NCBI RefSeq assembly: GCF_004022465.1
Contig: NZ_SAVA01000004.1
Coordinates: 323,222 to 387,221, forward strand
From: Rhodobacter huangdaonensis
Lineage (GTDB): Bacteria; Pseudomonadota; Alphaproteobacteria; Rhodobacterales; Rhodobacteraceae
Reading direction: 5' to 3'
Length of the DNA: 64,000 bases
The translations under genes and the position numbers were made by a program. This document shows positions 51,283 to 59,956 of this stretch, in pieces. Each line of letters starts with the position of its first letter. Positions within the stretch are counted from its first letter, which is position 1. Under the pieces are notes generated by a model that worked only from the letters and a program-made list of their open reading frames with translations, was not told where the DNA came from and searched no databases.

Positions 51283-53514
51283 TCAGTACAGCGAGTGCAG
51301 CAGAGATTCGATCTTGTCGCCAAGGGTTTCCGTCTTCTGCGGTTCGGGGCGGACGAGTTCGCCATTCACCACCGGCACGCCGCCCTCGGGGATCGGGCCG
51401 CCCTCGGTCCAGGGGGCCTGCGGCGCGCCCTGCGCAACGGGCTGGTTGCGCCATTCCGCCGGATCGGCCTTCGGCAGCGGCGTCGAGGGGACGTCGGCCT
51501 CGACCCGGGCCATCACCTCGTGCCAGATCTCGGCCGGCAGGCCGCCGCCGGTGACGCCGGAAAGCGGGCGGTTGTCGTCGTAGCCCATCCAGACGCCGGT
51601 GACGTAATCGGCGGTGAAGCCGATGAACCAGGCGTCGCGCGCCGATTGCGTGGTGCCGGTCTTGCCGGCGACCTCGTGCCCGTCGAGCCGGGCGCGCCGG
51701 CTGGTGCCCTGTTCGACGCCCTGGAACATCATCCACATCAGCTCGCGCGCGGCCTTTTCCGAGATCACCCGCTCGCCCATGCCGCCGCCGGCCCCGAAAA
51801 GCGGCTCGGCATCGCCCTTCAGCCGCAGCTCGGTCAGGCCGTAGGGTTTCACCGAGGAGCCGCCGTTCAGGATGCCGGCATAGGAGCCGGTCATCTCGAG
51901 CAGCGTCGATTCGGAGACGCCGAGCACCACCGCCGGCCCCGCCGCGAGGTCCGAGGCGAAGCCGAAGTCGGTGGCGACCTTGCGCACCGCATCGAAGCCC
52001 ACGGCCTGGCCCACCCGCACGGTGGCGGTGTTGATCGATTCGGCGAGGGCCTTCCACAGCGGGATCTCGCCCAGATACTTGTTGGTGTAGTTCTTCGGCG
52101 ACCACGGGCCCGAGCCCTTGACGTTGATCGTCAGCGGGCCGTCGAGAATGGGGGTGTCGGGGGTCCAGCCCATGTCGAGCGCCGCGGCATAGACGAAGGG
52201 CTTGAAGGTGGAGCCGGTCTGCCGCTTCGCCTGGGTGGCGCGGTTGAAGGCGCCCGAGACCTTGGTCTTGCGCCCGCCCACCATCGCCCGCACCGCCCCG
52301 TCCGAGGACATCACGACGATCGCCGCCTCGGCGGAGGACCCGTCCTTGACCTTGGTGTCGAAGACCGCGGCGAGGGCCTCCTCGGCCTTGCGCTGCAGGC
52401 TCTGGTCGAGCGTGGTGCGGATCACCACGTCCTCGGTGGTGTCCTTCGACAGGAAGTCGGGGATCGTGTCCATCACCCAGTCGGCGAAATAGCCGCCGGC
52501 GCGCGCCTGTGCCGCCTCGGAGAGCGTGGCCGGGTTGTCGCGCGCCTGCGCCCAGTCCTTGTCATTCAGGACGCCCTGCTCGTGCATCAGCGCAAGCACC
52601 ATCCCCGCCCGCTCCTGCGAGCGTTTCAGGTTCGAGGTGGGGGCGTAATAGGAGGGCGCCTTCAGCAGCCCGGCAAGCATGGCCGCCTGTTGCGGGGTGA
52701 CATTCGCGGCGGAGGTGCCGAAGTAGCGCTGCGCCGCCGCCTCGAAGCCGCGCGCGCCGGCGCCGAGATAGGCGCGGTTGAGGTAGATCGTCAGGATCTG
52801 GTTCTTGGAATACTTGAATTCCATCGCCAGGGCGAAGGGGATCTCCTTGATCTTGCGCTTCACCCCGCCCGAACGGCAGTCGTCCTCGTAGGCAGCTTCG
52901 GTCTTCCAGCGCTGCGGGTCATAGGCGACGCCGAGGCAGAGCAGTTTTGCCACCTGCTGGGTGATCGTCGAGCCGCCGTTGCCCTCGAGCGGGCCGCGCC
53001 CCTCGCGCAGGTTGATCGCGATCGCCGAGGCGATGCCGCGGGGCGAGACGCCGAAATGCTTGTAAAAGCGGCGGTCCTCGGTGGCGATGATGGCGTTGCG
53101 CAGGTAGGGCGAGACATTCTCGGCAGTGATCTGGCCGCCGAAGGTCTCGCCGCGCCAGGCGAAGACCTCGCCGCCGCGGTCGAGAAGGGTGACCGAGCCG
53201 CGGTTGCGGCCGTCGAGCAGCGCCGTGTACTCGGGCAGCTGCGAGTAGAAGTAGAAGGTGGCAAGCCCGACGATCAGCGCGATCACCGCGCCGACCCGCC
53301 AGGCGGTGCCCCAGACCACGCGCCAGATGAAATGCGCAAAACCGTAAAGCGCAGTGCGGATCGGCCCGCGCCGGCGCGGCGGCCGGGGGGCGGAAGAGCC
53401 GTGAGACTTCTGCGACGGGGCGGGTTTCGGCGTGGCCTTCGCGGCGGGGGCTGCCCCCGTCGGATACCGTTTGTCTGCCATCAGCGGCCCGCGCCGCCCG
53501 CCTGTTCCTGCCAT
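51283..53514 (-). CDS. Class A penicillin-binding protein (PBP1A/1C-type)
   Basis: A 743-residue bifunctional peptidoglycan synthase. A Pro/Arg-rich cytoplasmic tail and a membrane helix (about 73-90) precede the GT51 domain, with catalytic Glu146 (EDRRFYKHFG) and GGSTITQQVAK. The transpeptidase domain has Ser435-x-x-Lys438 (STFKPF), the SxN motif ESIN, and Lys618 in KTGTT. It builds and crosslinks glycan strands. Starts at 53514 and 53481 are both possible; neither ribosome site is strong. No outer-membrane activator gene is adjacent. Confidence 0.92.
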   Translation of the reverse strand: MAGTGGRRGPLMADKRYPTGAAPAAKATPKPAPSQKSHGSSAPRPPRRRGPIRTALYGFAHFIWRVVWGTAWRVGAVIALIVGLATFYFYSQLPEYTALLDGRNRGSVTLLDRGGEVFAWRGETFGGQITAENVSPYLRNAIIATEDRRFYKHFGVSPRGIASAIAINLREGRGPLEGNGGSTITQQVAKLLCLGVAYDPQRWKTEAAYEDDCRSGGVKRKIKEIPFALAMEFKYSKNQILTIYLNRAYLGAGARGFEAAAQRYFGTSAANVTPQQAAMLAGLLKAPSYYAPTSNLKRSQERAGMVLALMHEQGVLNDKDWAQARDNPATLSEAAQARAGGYFADWVMDTIPDFLSKDTTEDVVIRTTLDQSLQRKAEEALAAVFDTKVKDGSSAEAAIVVMSSDGAVRAMVGGRKTKVSGAFNRATQAKRQTGSTFKPFVYAAALDMGWTPDTPILDGPLTINVKGSGPWSPKNYTNKYLGEIPLWKALAESINTATVRVGQAVGFDAVRKVATDFGFASDLAAGPAVVLGVSESTLLEMTGSYAGILNGGSSVKPYGLTELRLKGDAEPLFGAGGGMGERVISEKAARELMWMMFQGVEQGTSRRARLDGHEVAGKTGTTQSARDAWFIGFTADYVTGVWMGYDDNRPLSGVTGGGLPAEIWHEVMARVEADVPSTPLPKADPAEWRNQPVAQGAPQAPWTEGGPIPEGGVPVVNGELVRPEPQKTETLGDKIESLLHSLY

Positions 53515-53776
53515 TGTTTCGCCTGCTGCCTGCCTTTCGGAGCAGGTTACATGGATGCTTTCCGCTTGTGGAGCAACAAGCATTCACGATTCGGTTTTTG
53601 TGGCGATTAAATTTTAACCAGAATGCCTGATTTATGTGACTTTCGGGCACAAAGCACGGGAAGGACGCCGCGGCCGATGCGCGCTTCGCTTGTCTGGAAG
53701 GGGGGGAAAAGGCCTTCTGCTGGCGTGCGGTGCCCTCGCTGGCATCGGGGCTGCGGACCATAGGAAGGGAAATCCA

Positions 53777-54115
53777 GTGAAACTGATCATTGCAGCAGTC
53801 AAACCGTTCAAGCTCGAGGAGGTGCGCGAGGCGCTCACCGCCATCGGCGTGCGCGGCATGATGGTTACGGAAATCAAGGGTTTCGGCGCTCAGTCCGGCC
53901 ACACCGAAATCTATCGCGGTGCGGAATATGCGGTGAACTTCGTGCCGAAGGTGAAGCTCGAGATCGTGGTCCCCGACAGCCTCGCCGACGAGGTCGTGGA
54001 CACGATCCTGAAGTCGGCGAAGACCGACAAGATCGGTGACGGCAAGATCTTCGTCCTCGACGTGAACCAGGCGGTTCGCGTGCGCACCGGCGAAGCTGGC
54101 GACGACGCGCTGTAA
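53777..54115 (+). CDS. glnK: Nitrogen regulatory PII protein GlnK
   Basis: A 112-residue PII signalling protein starting with GTG (AGGAAGGGA is 7 nt upstream). The uridylylation residue Tyr51 lies in the T loop (EIYRGAEYAVNF), KIGDGKIFVLDV forms the ATP-binding B/C region, and KPFKLEEVREAL is the PII N terminus. It binds ATP, ADP and 2-oxoglutarate and plugs AmtB when nitrogen is ample. Coupling to amtB 24 nt downstream identifies it as the GlnK type rather than GlnB. Confidence 0.95.
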   Translation: MKLIIAAVKPFKLEEVREALTAIGVRGMMVTEIKGFGAQSGHTEIYRGAEYAVNFVPKVKLEIVVPDSLADEVVDTILKSAKTDKIGDGKIFVLDVNQAVRVRTGEAGDDAL

Positions 54116-54139
54116 GAAACGCTCAGGGGAAGTGAAACG

Positions 54140-55471
54140 ATGAAAAACCTTACCAAGATTGCGGGTCTCGCCGCGGCGCTCGCAGCCGCAGCCGCCCTGC
54201 CGGCCTTCGCGCAGGATGCGGCGGCAGAAGCCGCGCCGGTCATCGACAAGGGCGACGTCGCCTGGATGATGATCTCCTCGGCGCTCGTGCTGTTCATGAC
54301 GATCCCGGGCCTCGCGCTGTTCTACGGTGGCCTCGTGCGCACCAAGAACATGCTCTCGGTGCTGATGCAGTGCACCATGATCACCGCTGTCGTGATGATC
54401 ATCTGGGTGCTCTACGGCTACTCCTTCGCCTTCGGCGGCGGCACCTCGCCGTTCTGGGGCGGCCTCGGCAAGCTCTTCCTGTCGGGCGTGACGATGGATT
54501 CGACCGCCGCGACCTTCACCGACGGCGTCGTGCTGCCGGAATATGTCTTCATCGCGTTCCAGATGACCTTCGCCGCGATCACCCCGGCGCTGTTCATCGG
54601 CGCCTTCGCCGAGCGCATCAAGTTCTCGGCCGTGATCCTGTTCACCATCCTCTGGGTGACGGTGATCTACTTCCCGATCGCGCATATGGTGTGGGACGGC
54701 TCGGGCCTGATCTTCAACATGGGCGCCGTTGACTTCGCCGGCGGCACCGTGGTCCACATCAACGCCGGGATCACCGCGCTTGTTGCCGCGCTCGTCATCG
54801 GCCCGCGCATCGGCCTGGGCAAGGACATGATGGCGCCGCACTCGATGACGCTGACGATGACCGGCGCCGCGATGCTGTGGGTTGGCTGGTTCGGCTTCAA
54901 CGCCGGTTCGAACCTCGAAGCGACCGCCGGCGCGACGCTTGCGATGCTGAACACCTTCGTGTGCACCGCCGCTGCGATCGTCAGCTGGGGCCTCGTCGAG
55001 ACCCTGACCCGCGGCAAGGCCTCGGGCCTCGGCGCCGCCTCGGGCATGGTTGCCGGCCTCGTCGCCATCACCCCGGCCTGCGGCACCACCGGCCCGGTCG
55101 GCGCGATCGTCCTCGGCCTCGCCGTCTCGCCGGTCTGCTACTTCTTCGTCACCACGGTGAAGTCGAAGTTCGGCTATGACGACAGCCTCGACGTCTTCGG
55201 CGTGCACGGCATCGGCGGCATCATCGGCGCCATCGCCACCGGCATCCTGATGGCTCCGGGCCTTGGCGGCACGGGCGGCGACGACTTCGCGATGGGGGCT
55301 CAGGTCCTGATCCAGATCAAGGCCGTCATCATCACCCTGCTGTGGTCGGGCATCGGCTCGCTGATCCTGCTCTACATCGTCAAGGCGATCACCGGTCTGC
55401 GCGTCTCGGTCGATGACGAACGTCAGGGCCTCGACCTCACCACCCACGGCGAAAGCGCCTATCACTCGTAA
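54140..55471 (+). CDS. amtB: Ammonium transporter AmtB
   Basis: A 443-residue ammonium channel with an N-terminal signal peptide (KIAGLAAALAAAAALPAFA) and eleven expected membrane helices. Hallmarks are MTIPGLALFYGGLVRTKN, GGTVVHINAGITALVAAL (conserved His of the pore) and DDSLDVFGVHGIGGIIGAI (second pore His), each in place. It conducts NH3 or NH4+ across the inner membrane and is gated by GlnK. The glnK-amtB pair should be induced by nitrogen limitation through NtrBC. Ends before a strong terminator. Confidence 0.96.
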   Translation: MKNLTKIAGLAAALAAAAALPAFAQDAAAEAAPVIDKGDVAWMMISSALVLFMTIPGLALFYGGLVRTKNMLSVLMQCTMITAVVMIIWVLYGYSFAFGGGTSPFWGGLGKLFLSGVTMDSTAATFTDGVVLPEYVFIAFQMTFAAITPALFIGAFAERIKFSAVILFTILWVTVIYFPIAHMVWDGSGLIFNMGAVDFAGGTVVHINAGITALVAALVIGPRIGLGKDMMAPHSMTLTMTGAAMLWVGWFGFNAGSNLEATAGATLAMLNTFVCTAAAIVSWGLVETLTRGKASGLGAASGMVAGLVAITPACGTTGPVGAIVLGLAVSPVCYFFVTTVKSKFGYDDSLDVFGVHGIGGIIGAIATGILMAPGLGGTGGDDFAMGAQVLIQIKAVIITLLWSGIGSLILLYIVKAITGLRVSVDDERQGLDLTTHGESAYHS

Positions 55472-55512
55472 GAGCGATGTCCCGCGAAAGTGGGAGGGAC
55501 GAGCGAAACTGG

Positions 55513-55541
55513 AAAGGCCCGGGGGAACCCCCGGGCCTTTT
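55513..55541. terminator. Bidirectional hairpin terminator after amtB
   Basis: A 13-bp perfect stem, AAAGGCCCGGGGG (55513-55525) and CCCCCGGGCCTTT (55528-55540), serves amtB and the converging efflux operon. Confidence 0.93.
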
Positions 55542-55562
55542 GCCTTGCGTGGATGCGGGCGC

Positions 55563-57131
55563 TCAGTCGGCGTGGATCGTCGCCGCCTCGCCCGCCTCGC
55601 TCAGCCCCGGGCGGCGCAGCAGCAGCACCAGCGGCACGGCGGCAAGGGTGACCCACATCATCGCCTTGAAGTCGTCGAGATAGCCCACCATCGCCGCCTG
55701 CTGGGTGACGAGCTGGTTGACGATCGTCCAGACCGCGCCGTCTCCGTATTTCAGCGTCAGCATCTTCAGCGCGCCGGCCAGCGGCCCGTTCGTCAGCTGC
55801 GTGAAGTCCGGATCGAGCGCCGAGACCTTCTGCACCAGCTCGGTGTGGTTGATCTGGGTGTTGCGGGTCAGCAGCAGCGTCACCACCGAGATCCCGATCG
55901 AGGAGCCGATGTTGCGCACGAGGCTGTAGAGCGCCGTCGCATCGCCGCGGAAGCGCGCCTCGATCGTGGCGAAGGAAACGGTCGAGAGCGGCACGAAGAC
56001 GAGGCCGAGCCCGAAGCCCTGCACGAGGCCCGAGATCACCACCAGCCGCGCGTCCATCTGCGGGCCGAAGCCGGTCATGATGTCGAGCGAGAGCGCGGTG
56101 AGCAGCAGCCCCGCCACCACCAGAAGGCGTGCGTCGAGCACCCGCAGCAGCTTGCCCGCCGCCATCATCGTGATCATCGTGCCGACGCCGCGTGGCGCCA
56201 TCACCATGCCCACAGTGATCACCGGATAGCCGAAGAGACCGGACAGCATCGGCGGCAGCAGTGCCAGCGAGGCGAGCAGGATGATGCCGACGATGAAGAT
56301 GAACACGAGCCCGGTGGCGAAGTTGCGGTCAAGGAACATCCGCGGGTCGAGGAACGGGTGCTCGGCGCCGATGATCCAGACCACGAAGACCCAGAATCCC
56401 GAGAGCGCGATGGCGAACTCGATCCAGATCTCGGCCGAGTTGAACCAGTCGACCTCGCCGCCGCGGTCGAGCATCAGCTGCAGCGCGCCAACCCCGATGC
56501 CGAGTGCCGCGAAGCCGAAGAAATCGAACTGCCGCAGCCGCCGGCCCATCTCGGGCAGGTAGGCCATGCAGCCCGCGAGCGCCACCGCCCCGAGCGGCAC
56601 GTTGATGTAGAACACCCACCGCCAGTTGAAGGTCTCGGTCAGATAGCCGCCGAGGGTGGGGCCGATGATCGGGCCGACCATGATCCCCGCGCCCCACATC
56701 GCCATCGCCGAGCCGTGCTTTTCCTTCGGGTTGATGTCGAGCAGGAAGGTCTGGCTGAGCGGCACGATCGCGGCGCCGAAGACGCCCTGCGCCATGCGGA
56801 ACAGCACCATCGTCTCGAGGCTCCAGGCGATGCCGCACAGCATCGAGGTGAGGATGAAGCCCGCCACCGAGGCGACGAAGATCTCCTTGCGGCCGAAGCG
56901 CTCCGACATCCAGCCCGACAGCGGCGTGACGATCGCCGCGGCGACGATGTAGGAGGTCAGCACCCAGTTGATCGTGTCCGAGGACGCGCCGAGGTCGGCG
57001 CGCATCGACGGCAGGGCGACGTTCGCGATCGTGGTGTCGAGCACCTGCATGATCGTCGCGAGCATCAGCGAGAGGGTGATCAGCCCGTGATGCTTGACCT
57101 CGCCCGGGGCGGAGACGACGGCGGCCGGCAT
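55563..57131 (-). CDS. emrB: EmrB/QacA-family multidrug efflux transporter
   Basis: A 522-residue major facilitator of the 14-helix DHA2 family. Motifs include LDTTIANVALPSMRADLG near helix 1, GWMSERFGRKEIF in the first cytoplasmic loop, and GAGIMVGPIIGPTLGGYL (motif C of antiporters). With the adaptor encoded upstream it forms a tripartite proton-driven pump for hydrophobic compounds; the outer channel would be a TolC encoded elsewhere. It lies 3 nt downstream of emrA. Confidence 0.92.
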   Translation of the reverse strand: MPAAVVSAPGEVKHHGLITLSLMLATIMQVLDTTIANVALPSMRADLGASSDTINWVLTSYIVAAAIVTPLSGWMSERFGRKEIFVASVAGFILTSMLCGIAWSLETMVLFRMAQGVFGAAIVPLSQTFLLDINPKEKHGSAMAMWGAGIMVGPIIGPTLGGYLTETFNWRWVFYINVPLGAVALAGCMAYLPEMGRRLRQFDFFGFAALGIGVGALQLMLDRGGEVDWFNSAEIWIEFAIALSGFWVFVVWIIGAEHPFLDPRMFLDRNFATGLVFIFIVGIILLASLALLPPMLSGLFGYPVITVGMVMAPRGVGTMITMMAAGKLLRVLDARLLVVAGLLLTALSLDIMTGFGPQMDARLVVISGLVQGFGLGLVFVPLSTVSFATIEARFRGDATALYSLVRNIGSSIGISVVTLLLTRNTQINHTELVQKVSALDPDFTQLTNGPLAGALKMLTLKYGDGAVWTIVNQLVTQQAAMVGYLDDFKAMMWVTLAAVPLVLLLRRPGLSEAGEAATIHAD

Positions 57132-57134
57132 GGC

Positions 57135-58199
57135 TTACTTCTCCGCCGTCGCGCCATGCGCGAAGAACGACCCGAAACGGGTCTCGGCCTTGGTGTCGAC
57201 GGTGACCGAGGCGGAGAGACCCGAGCGCAGGCCGTTCAGATCCGAGCCCTCGGCAAGCCGCAGCCGCACCGGCACGCGCTGCGTCACCTTCACCCAGTTG
57301 CCGGTGGCGTTCTGCGCCGGCAGGATCGAGAACTCGGCCCCGGTGCCCGCGCCCACGGATTCGACCGTGGCGGTGTAGCCGCGGTCCGGGAAGGTGTCGA
57401 ACTCGACCTCCGCGGTCTGGCCCGGGCGCATCCCGCCGATCTGGGTTTCCTTGAAATTCGCCTCGATCCAGGTGTCGCCGGTTTCGACCAGCGAGAACAG
57501 CGTGGCGCCGGCGGTGACGAACTGGCCGGGCTTGAAGCTGTCGGCCCTGTAGATCACGCCGTCGGCCGGCGCCTTCACCGTGGTCAGCGACAGGTTGTAG
57601 GCCGCCTTGTCGCGCGCCACGATCGCCGCCTGCACGGTGGGGTGATCGTCGGTGGCGATCTCGGGGTCGCTGCCGAGCGCGGCAAGCGCCGCCTCGACGC
57701 CCTGCTGCGCGGCGGCGAGCGATTCACGGGCGGATTTCGCGTTGTGCCGCGCCGCGTCGAGCGCCGATTCGGTGCCGGCGCCGCGGCCGGTGATCTGCTG
57801 CTGCCGCTTCAGCTCGGAGTCGAGGTAGTCGACGCTGTCCTGTGCGACCTTCGCCTGGGCAAGCGAGACCCGGTAGGCGGCGCGCAGCTGCTCGACGCCG
57901 AGCCGCGCCTGCGACAGGGCCGCCTCGGCCTGGGCGAGGGCGAGCTTGTAGGGTTCGGGATCGACGCGGAACAGCTCCTGCCCGGCCTTCACCTGCGTGC
58001 TGTCGGCGACGAAGACCTCGGTCACGCGGCCCGACAGGTCCGAGGCGACCGAGATCCGCGCCTGGCGGACCGCGGCGTTCTCGGTGTTCTCGTAGCGCCC
58101 GGCATCGAGCCAGATCCAGGTGCCGCCGATCACCAGCGCCAGCGGCAGCGCGGCCATCAGCCATTTCTTCGGTTTTCTCTGAACGTTCTCAGCGGTCAT
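57135..58199 (-). CDS. emrA: EmrA-type membrane fusion protein
   Basis: A 354-residue HlyD-family adaptor. One membrane helix lies at 13-31 (LMAALPLALVIGGTWIWLD), followed by the lipoyl half SDLSGRVTEVFVADSTQVKAGQ, a coiled-coil hairpin of about 100 residues, the second half VKAPADGVIYRADSFKPGQFV, and a beta-barrel with WIEANFKETQI. It links EmrB to an outer-membrane channel. The start overlaps the marR 3' end by 11 bp, so all three genes form one operon. Confidence 0.92.
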   Translation of the reverse strand: MTAENVQRKPKKWLMAALPLALVIGGTWIWLDAGRYENTENAAVRQARISVASDLSGRVTEVFVADSTQVKAGQELFRVDPEPYKLALAQAEAALSQARLGVEQLRAAYRVSLAQAKVAQDSVDYLDSELKRQQQITGRGAGTESALDAARHNAKSARESLAAAQQGVEAALAALGSDPEIATDDHPTVQAAIVARDKAAYNLSLTTVKAPADGVIYRADSFKPGQFVTAGATLFSLVETGDTWIEANFKETQIGGMRPGQTAEVEFDTFPDRGYTATVESVGAGTGAEFSILPAQNATGNWVKVTQRVPVRLRLAEGSDLNGLRSGLSASVTVDTKAETRFGSFFAHGATAEK

Positions 58200-58647
58200 C
58201 TTGCGCCTCGGGGCTGTCGGAAAGGTTGATGATGATCCGGCGCAGGGCGTCGGTCAGGGTGTCGAGCGCGCCGGGGGGCAGCCCGGCCAGCGCCTGTTCG
58301 TAAAGGTCATCGGCAATCTGCCGCGCGTTCTCGAAGGCGGCATGGGCCTTGGACTTCGCGACGACGAGCTTCACCCGGCGGTCGTTCGGGTCCGGTTCGC
58401 GCTCGACCCAGCCCGCCTCCTGCATCCGGTCGACGAGGCGCGAGACCGAGATCGGCTCGATTTCGAGGAACTCGGCCAGCCGTGCCTGCGACAGCGGCCC
58501 GCGCCGCAGCAGATGCACGAGGACGCGCCATTGCGCGGAGCTGAGGCCGAGCTCGGTGGCGCGCTGCTCGAACCGGCGGCGGATCGCGCGCGTGGCGTCG
58601 GTCAGCAGGAAGCCGAGGCTTTCATCGGGAATGGGGGGACTGGACAT
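58189..58647 (-). CDS. MarR-family transcriptional regulator of the efflux operon
   Basis: A 152-residue MarR protein. The winged helix-turn-helix spans about 45-105 (SSAQWRVLVHLLRRGPLSQARLAEFLEIEPISVSRLVDRMQEAGWVER in pieces), with the wing at DPNDRRVKLV. MarR proteins repress efflux genes and release DNA when they bind phenolic or other toxic ligands. It is the first gene of the emrAB operon. A palindrome overlapping its promoter suggests autoregulation. ATG 58647 is preferred because upstream frame sequence is promoter DNA. Confidence 0.9.
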   Translation of the reverse strand: MSSPPIPDESLGFLLTDATRAIRRRFEQRATELGLSSAQWRVLVHLLRRGPLSQARLAEFLEIEPISVSRLVDRMQEAGWVEREPDPNDRRVKLVVAKSKAHAAFENARQIADDLYEQALAGLPPGALDTLTDALRRIIINLSDSPEAQDDR

Positions 58648-58678
58648 GCGACTCGCCTTCAGGAAGGTGAGCAGAGAT

Positions 58679-58702
58679 ATTATAAGCCTGCTTATCAAAT
58701 CA
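58679..58702 (-). promoter_or_regulatory. MarR operator overlapping the efflux-operon promoter
   Basis: ATAAGC (58682-58687), CT, GCTTAT (58690-58695) is a perfect-arm palindrome. On the minus strand TATAAT occupies 58684-58679 and TTGATT lies just upstream, at 58702-58697. The spacing between those two hexamers is only 13 bp; an alternative -10 (AATATC) gives 16 bp. Either way the palindrome covers the core promoter. Confidence 0.6.
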
Positions 58703-58774
58703 AGGAAAATGCGCAAAAGAAATGCGCGGCGGCATCGCTGCCACCGCGCAGGGGATGTGCAAAAATGCGCCGGT

Positions 58775-59956
58775 TCAGACGCCGGCGGCGAGGATCGCGC
58801 GGGCCAGGACCGGCACTGATTTCGCGTTCAGCCCCGCCACGTTGAAGCGGGAATCGCCGACCATGTAGATGCCGTTTTCGGTGCGCATCTTCTCGACCTG
58901 CTCGGGCGTCGCGCCAAGGCGCGAGAACATGCCGCGGTGCCGGGCGAGAAAGTCGAAGCGGTCCGAGTTCGACAGCTGCCGCAGTTCGGCGGCGAGCTGC
59001 TCGCGCAGGCCCAGCATGCCGTTGCGCACTGCTTCGAGCTCGGTTTCCCATTCGGCGCGCAGCGTCGGGTCGGTCAGCACCATCGTCACCAGCCGCGCGC
59101 CGTGGTCGGGCGCGAAGGAATAGGTCTGCCGGTTCAGATAGGCGAGCGTGCCCTGCGTCATCTCCTTCGCCGCGGCGTCGGACAGCACCATCAGGCAGCC
59201 GGTGCGCTCGCGGTAGATGCCGAAGTTCTTCGAGCAGGAGGCGGCGATCATCACCTCGGGCAGGCGCGACGCGATCAGCCGGGTGCCGGTGGCATCGGCC
59301 TCGAGCCCGTCGCCGAAGCCCTGATAGGCGATGTCGACCATCGGGATCGCGCCGGTCTTCTCGAGCAGGTCGGCGACTGTCGCCCATTGCTCGATCGTCA
59401 GGTTGGCGCCGGTCGGGTTGTGGCAGCAGCCGTGCAGCAGCACCACGTCGCCCGCCTTCAGCCCGGCCAGGTCGGCCATCATCGCGGTGAAGTCGACGGC
59501 GCGGGTCTCGGCGTCGAAATAGCGATAGCTTTTGCGCGGCATGTGCATGAAGTCGAGGATCGACAGGTGGTTCGGCCAGGTCGGGTCCGAGGCCCAGACC
59601 GTGCAGTCGGGGTTGGCGATCCGCGCCAGCTCGAAGGCCATGCGCACGGCGCCGGTGCCGCCCACGGTCTGCAGCGCCGAAAGCCGATCCTTCGGATAGT
59701 CCGCGCCCAGCACCAGCCCCGCCATCGCGGCGTGGAAGGCGGGCTCACCCGCCAGCGCGGTGTAGGTCTTCGTCGTCTCGGTGTCCCAAAGCTGCTTTTC
59801 CGCCGCCTTGATCGCCCGCATCACCGGGGTGTGGCCCTCGGCATCCTTGTAGACGCCGACGCCGAGGTCGACCTTCTCGGGCCGGGGATCGGCGCGGAAC
59901 ATGCCCATCAGCGCGAGGATCTTGTCCTGCGACTGCGGCTTCAATGCGTTGAACAT
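58775..59956 (-). CDS. Aromatic/aspartate aminotransferase (class I)
   Basis: A 393-residue aminotransferase of the AspC/TyrB group. The start ALKPQSQDKILALMGMFR...VDLGVGVYKD is typical, the PLP lysine is Lys243 (SCSKNFGIYRERTG), and CCHNPTGANLT and the C-terminal GMFSRLG arginine region agree. It exchanges amino groups of aspartate or aromatic amino acids with 2-oxoglutarate. Two adjacent ATGs (59959, 59956) are possible; the second has better spacing from GGAG. It overlaps the sseA stop codon. Confidence 0.9.
   Translation of the reverse strand: MFNALKPQSQDKILALMGMFRADPRPEKVDLGVGVYKDAEGHTPVMRAIKAAEKQLWDTETTKTYTALAGEPAFHAAMAGLVLGADYPKDRLSALQTVGGTGAVRMAFELARIANPDCTVWASDPTWPNHLSILDFMHMPRKSYRYFDAETRAVDFTAMMADLAGLKAGDVVLLHGCCHNPTGANLTIEQWATVADLLEKTGAIPMVDIAYQGFGDGLEADATGTRLIASRLPEVMIAASCSKNFGIYRERTGCLMVLSDAAAKEMTQGTLAYLNRQTYSFAPDHGARLVTMVLTDPTLRAEWETELEAVRNGMLGLREQLAAELRQLSNSDRFDFLARHRGMFSRLGATPEQVEKMRTENGIYMVGDSRFNVAGLNAKSVPVLARAILAAGV

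Noticed and set aside
53740..53754. Sigma-54-like TGGCAT...CTGC motif upstream of glnK
   Set aside because: Spacing fits -24/-12, but transcription would begin around 53765, inside the glnK ribosome site, leaving no usable leader. In Rhodobacter capsulatus NtrC is known to act with sigma-70, so a sigma-54 site is not required.
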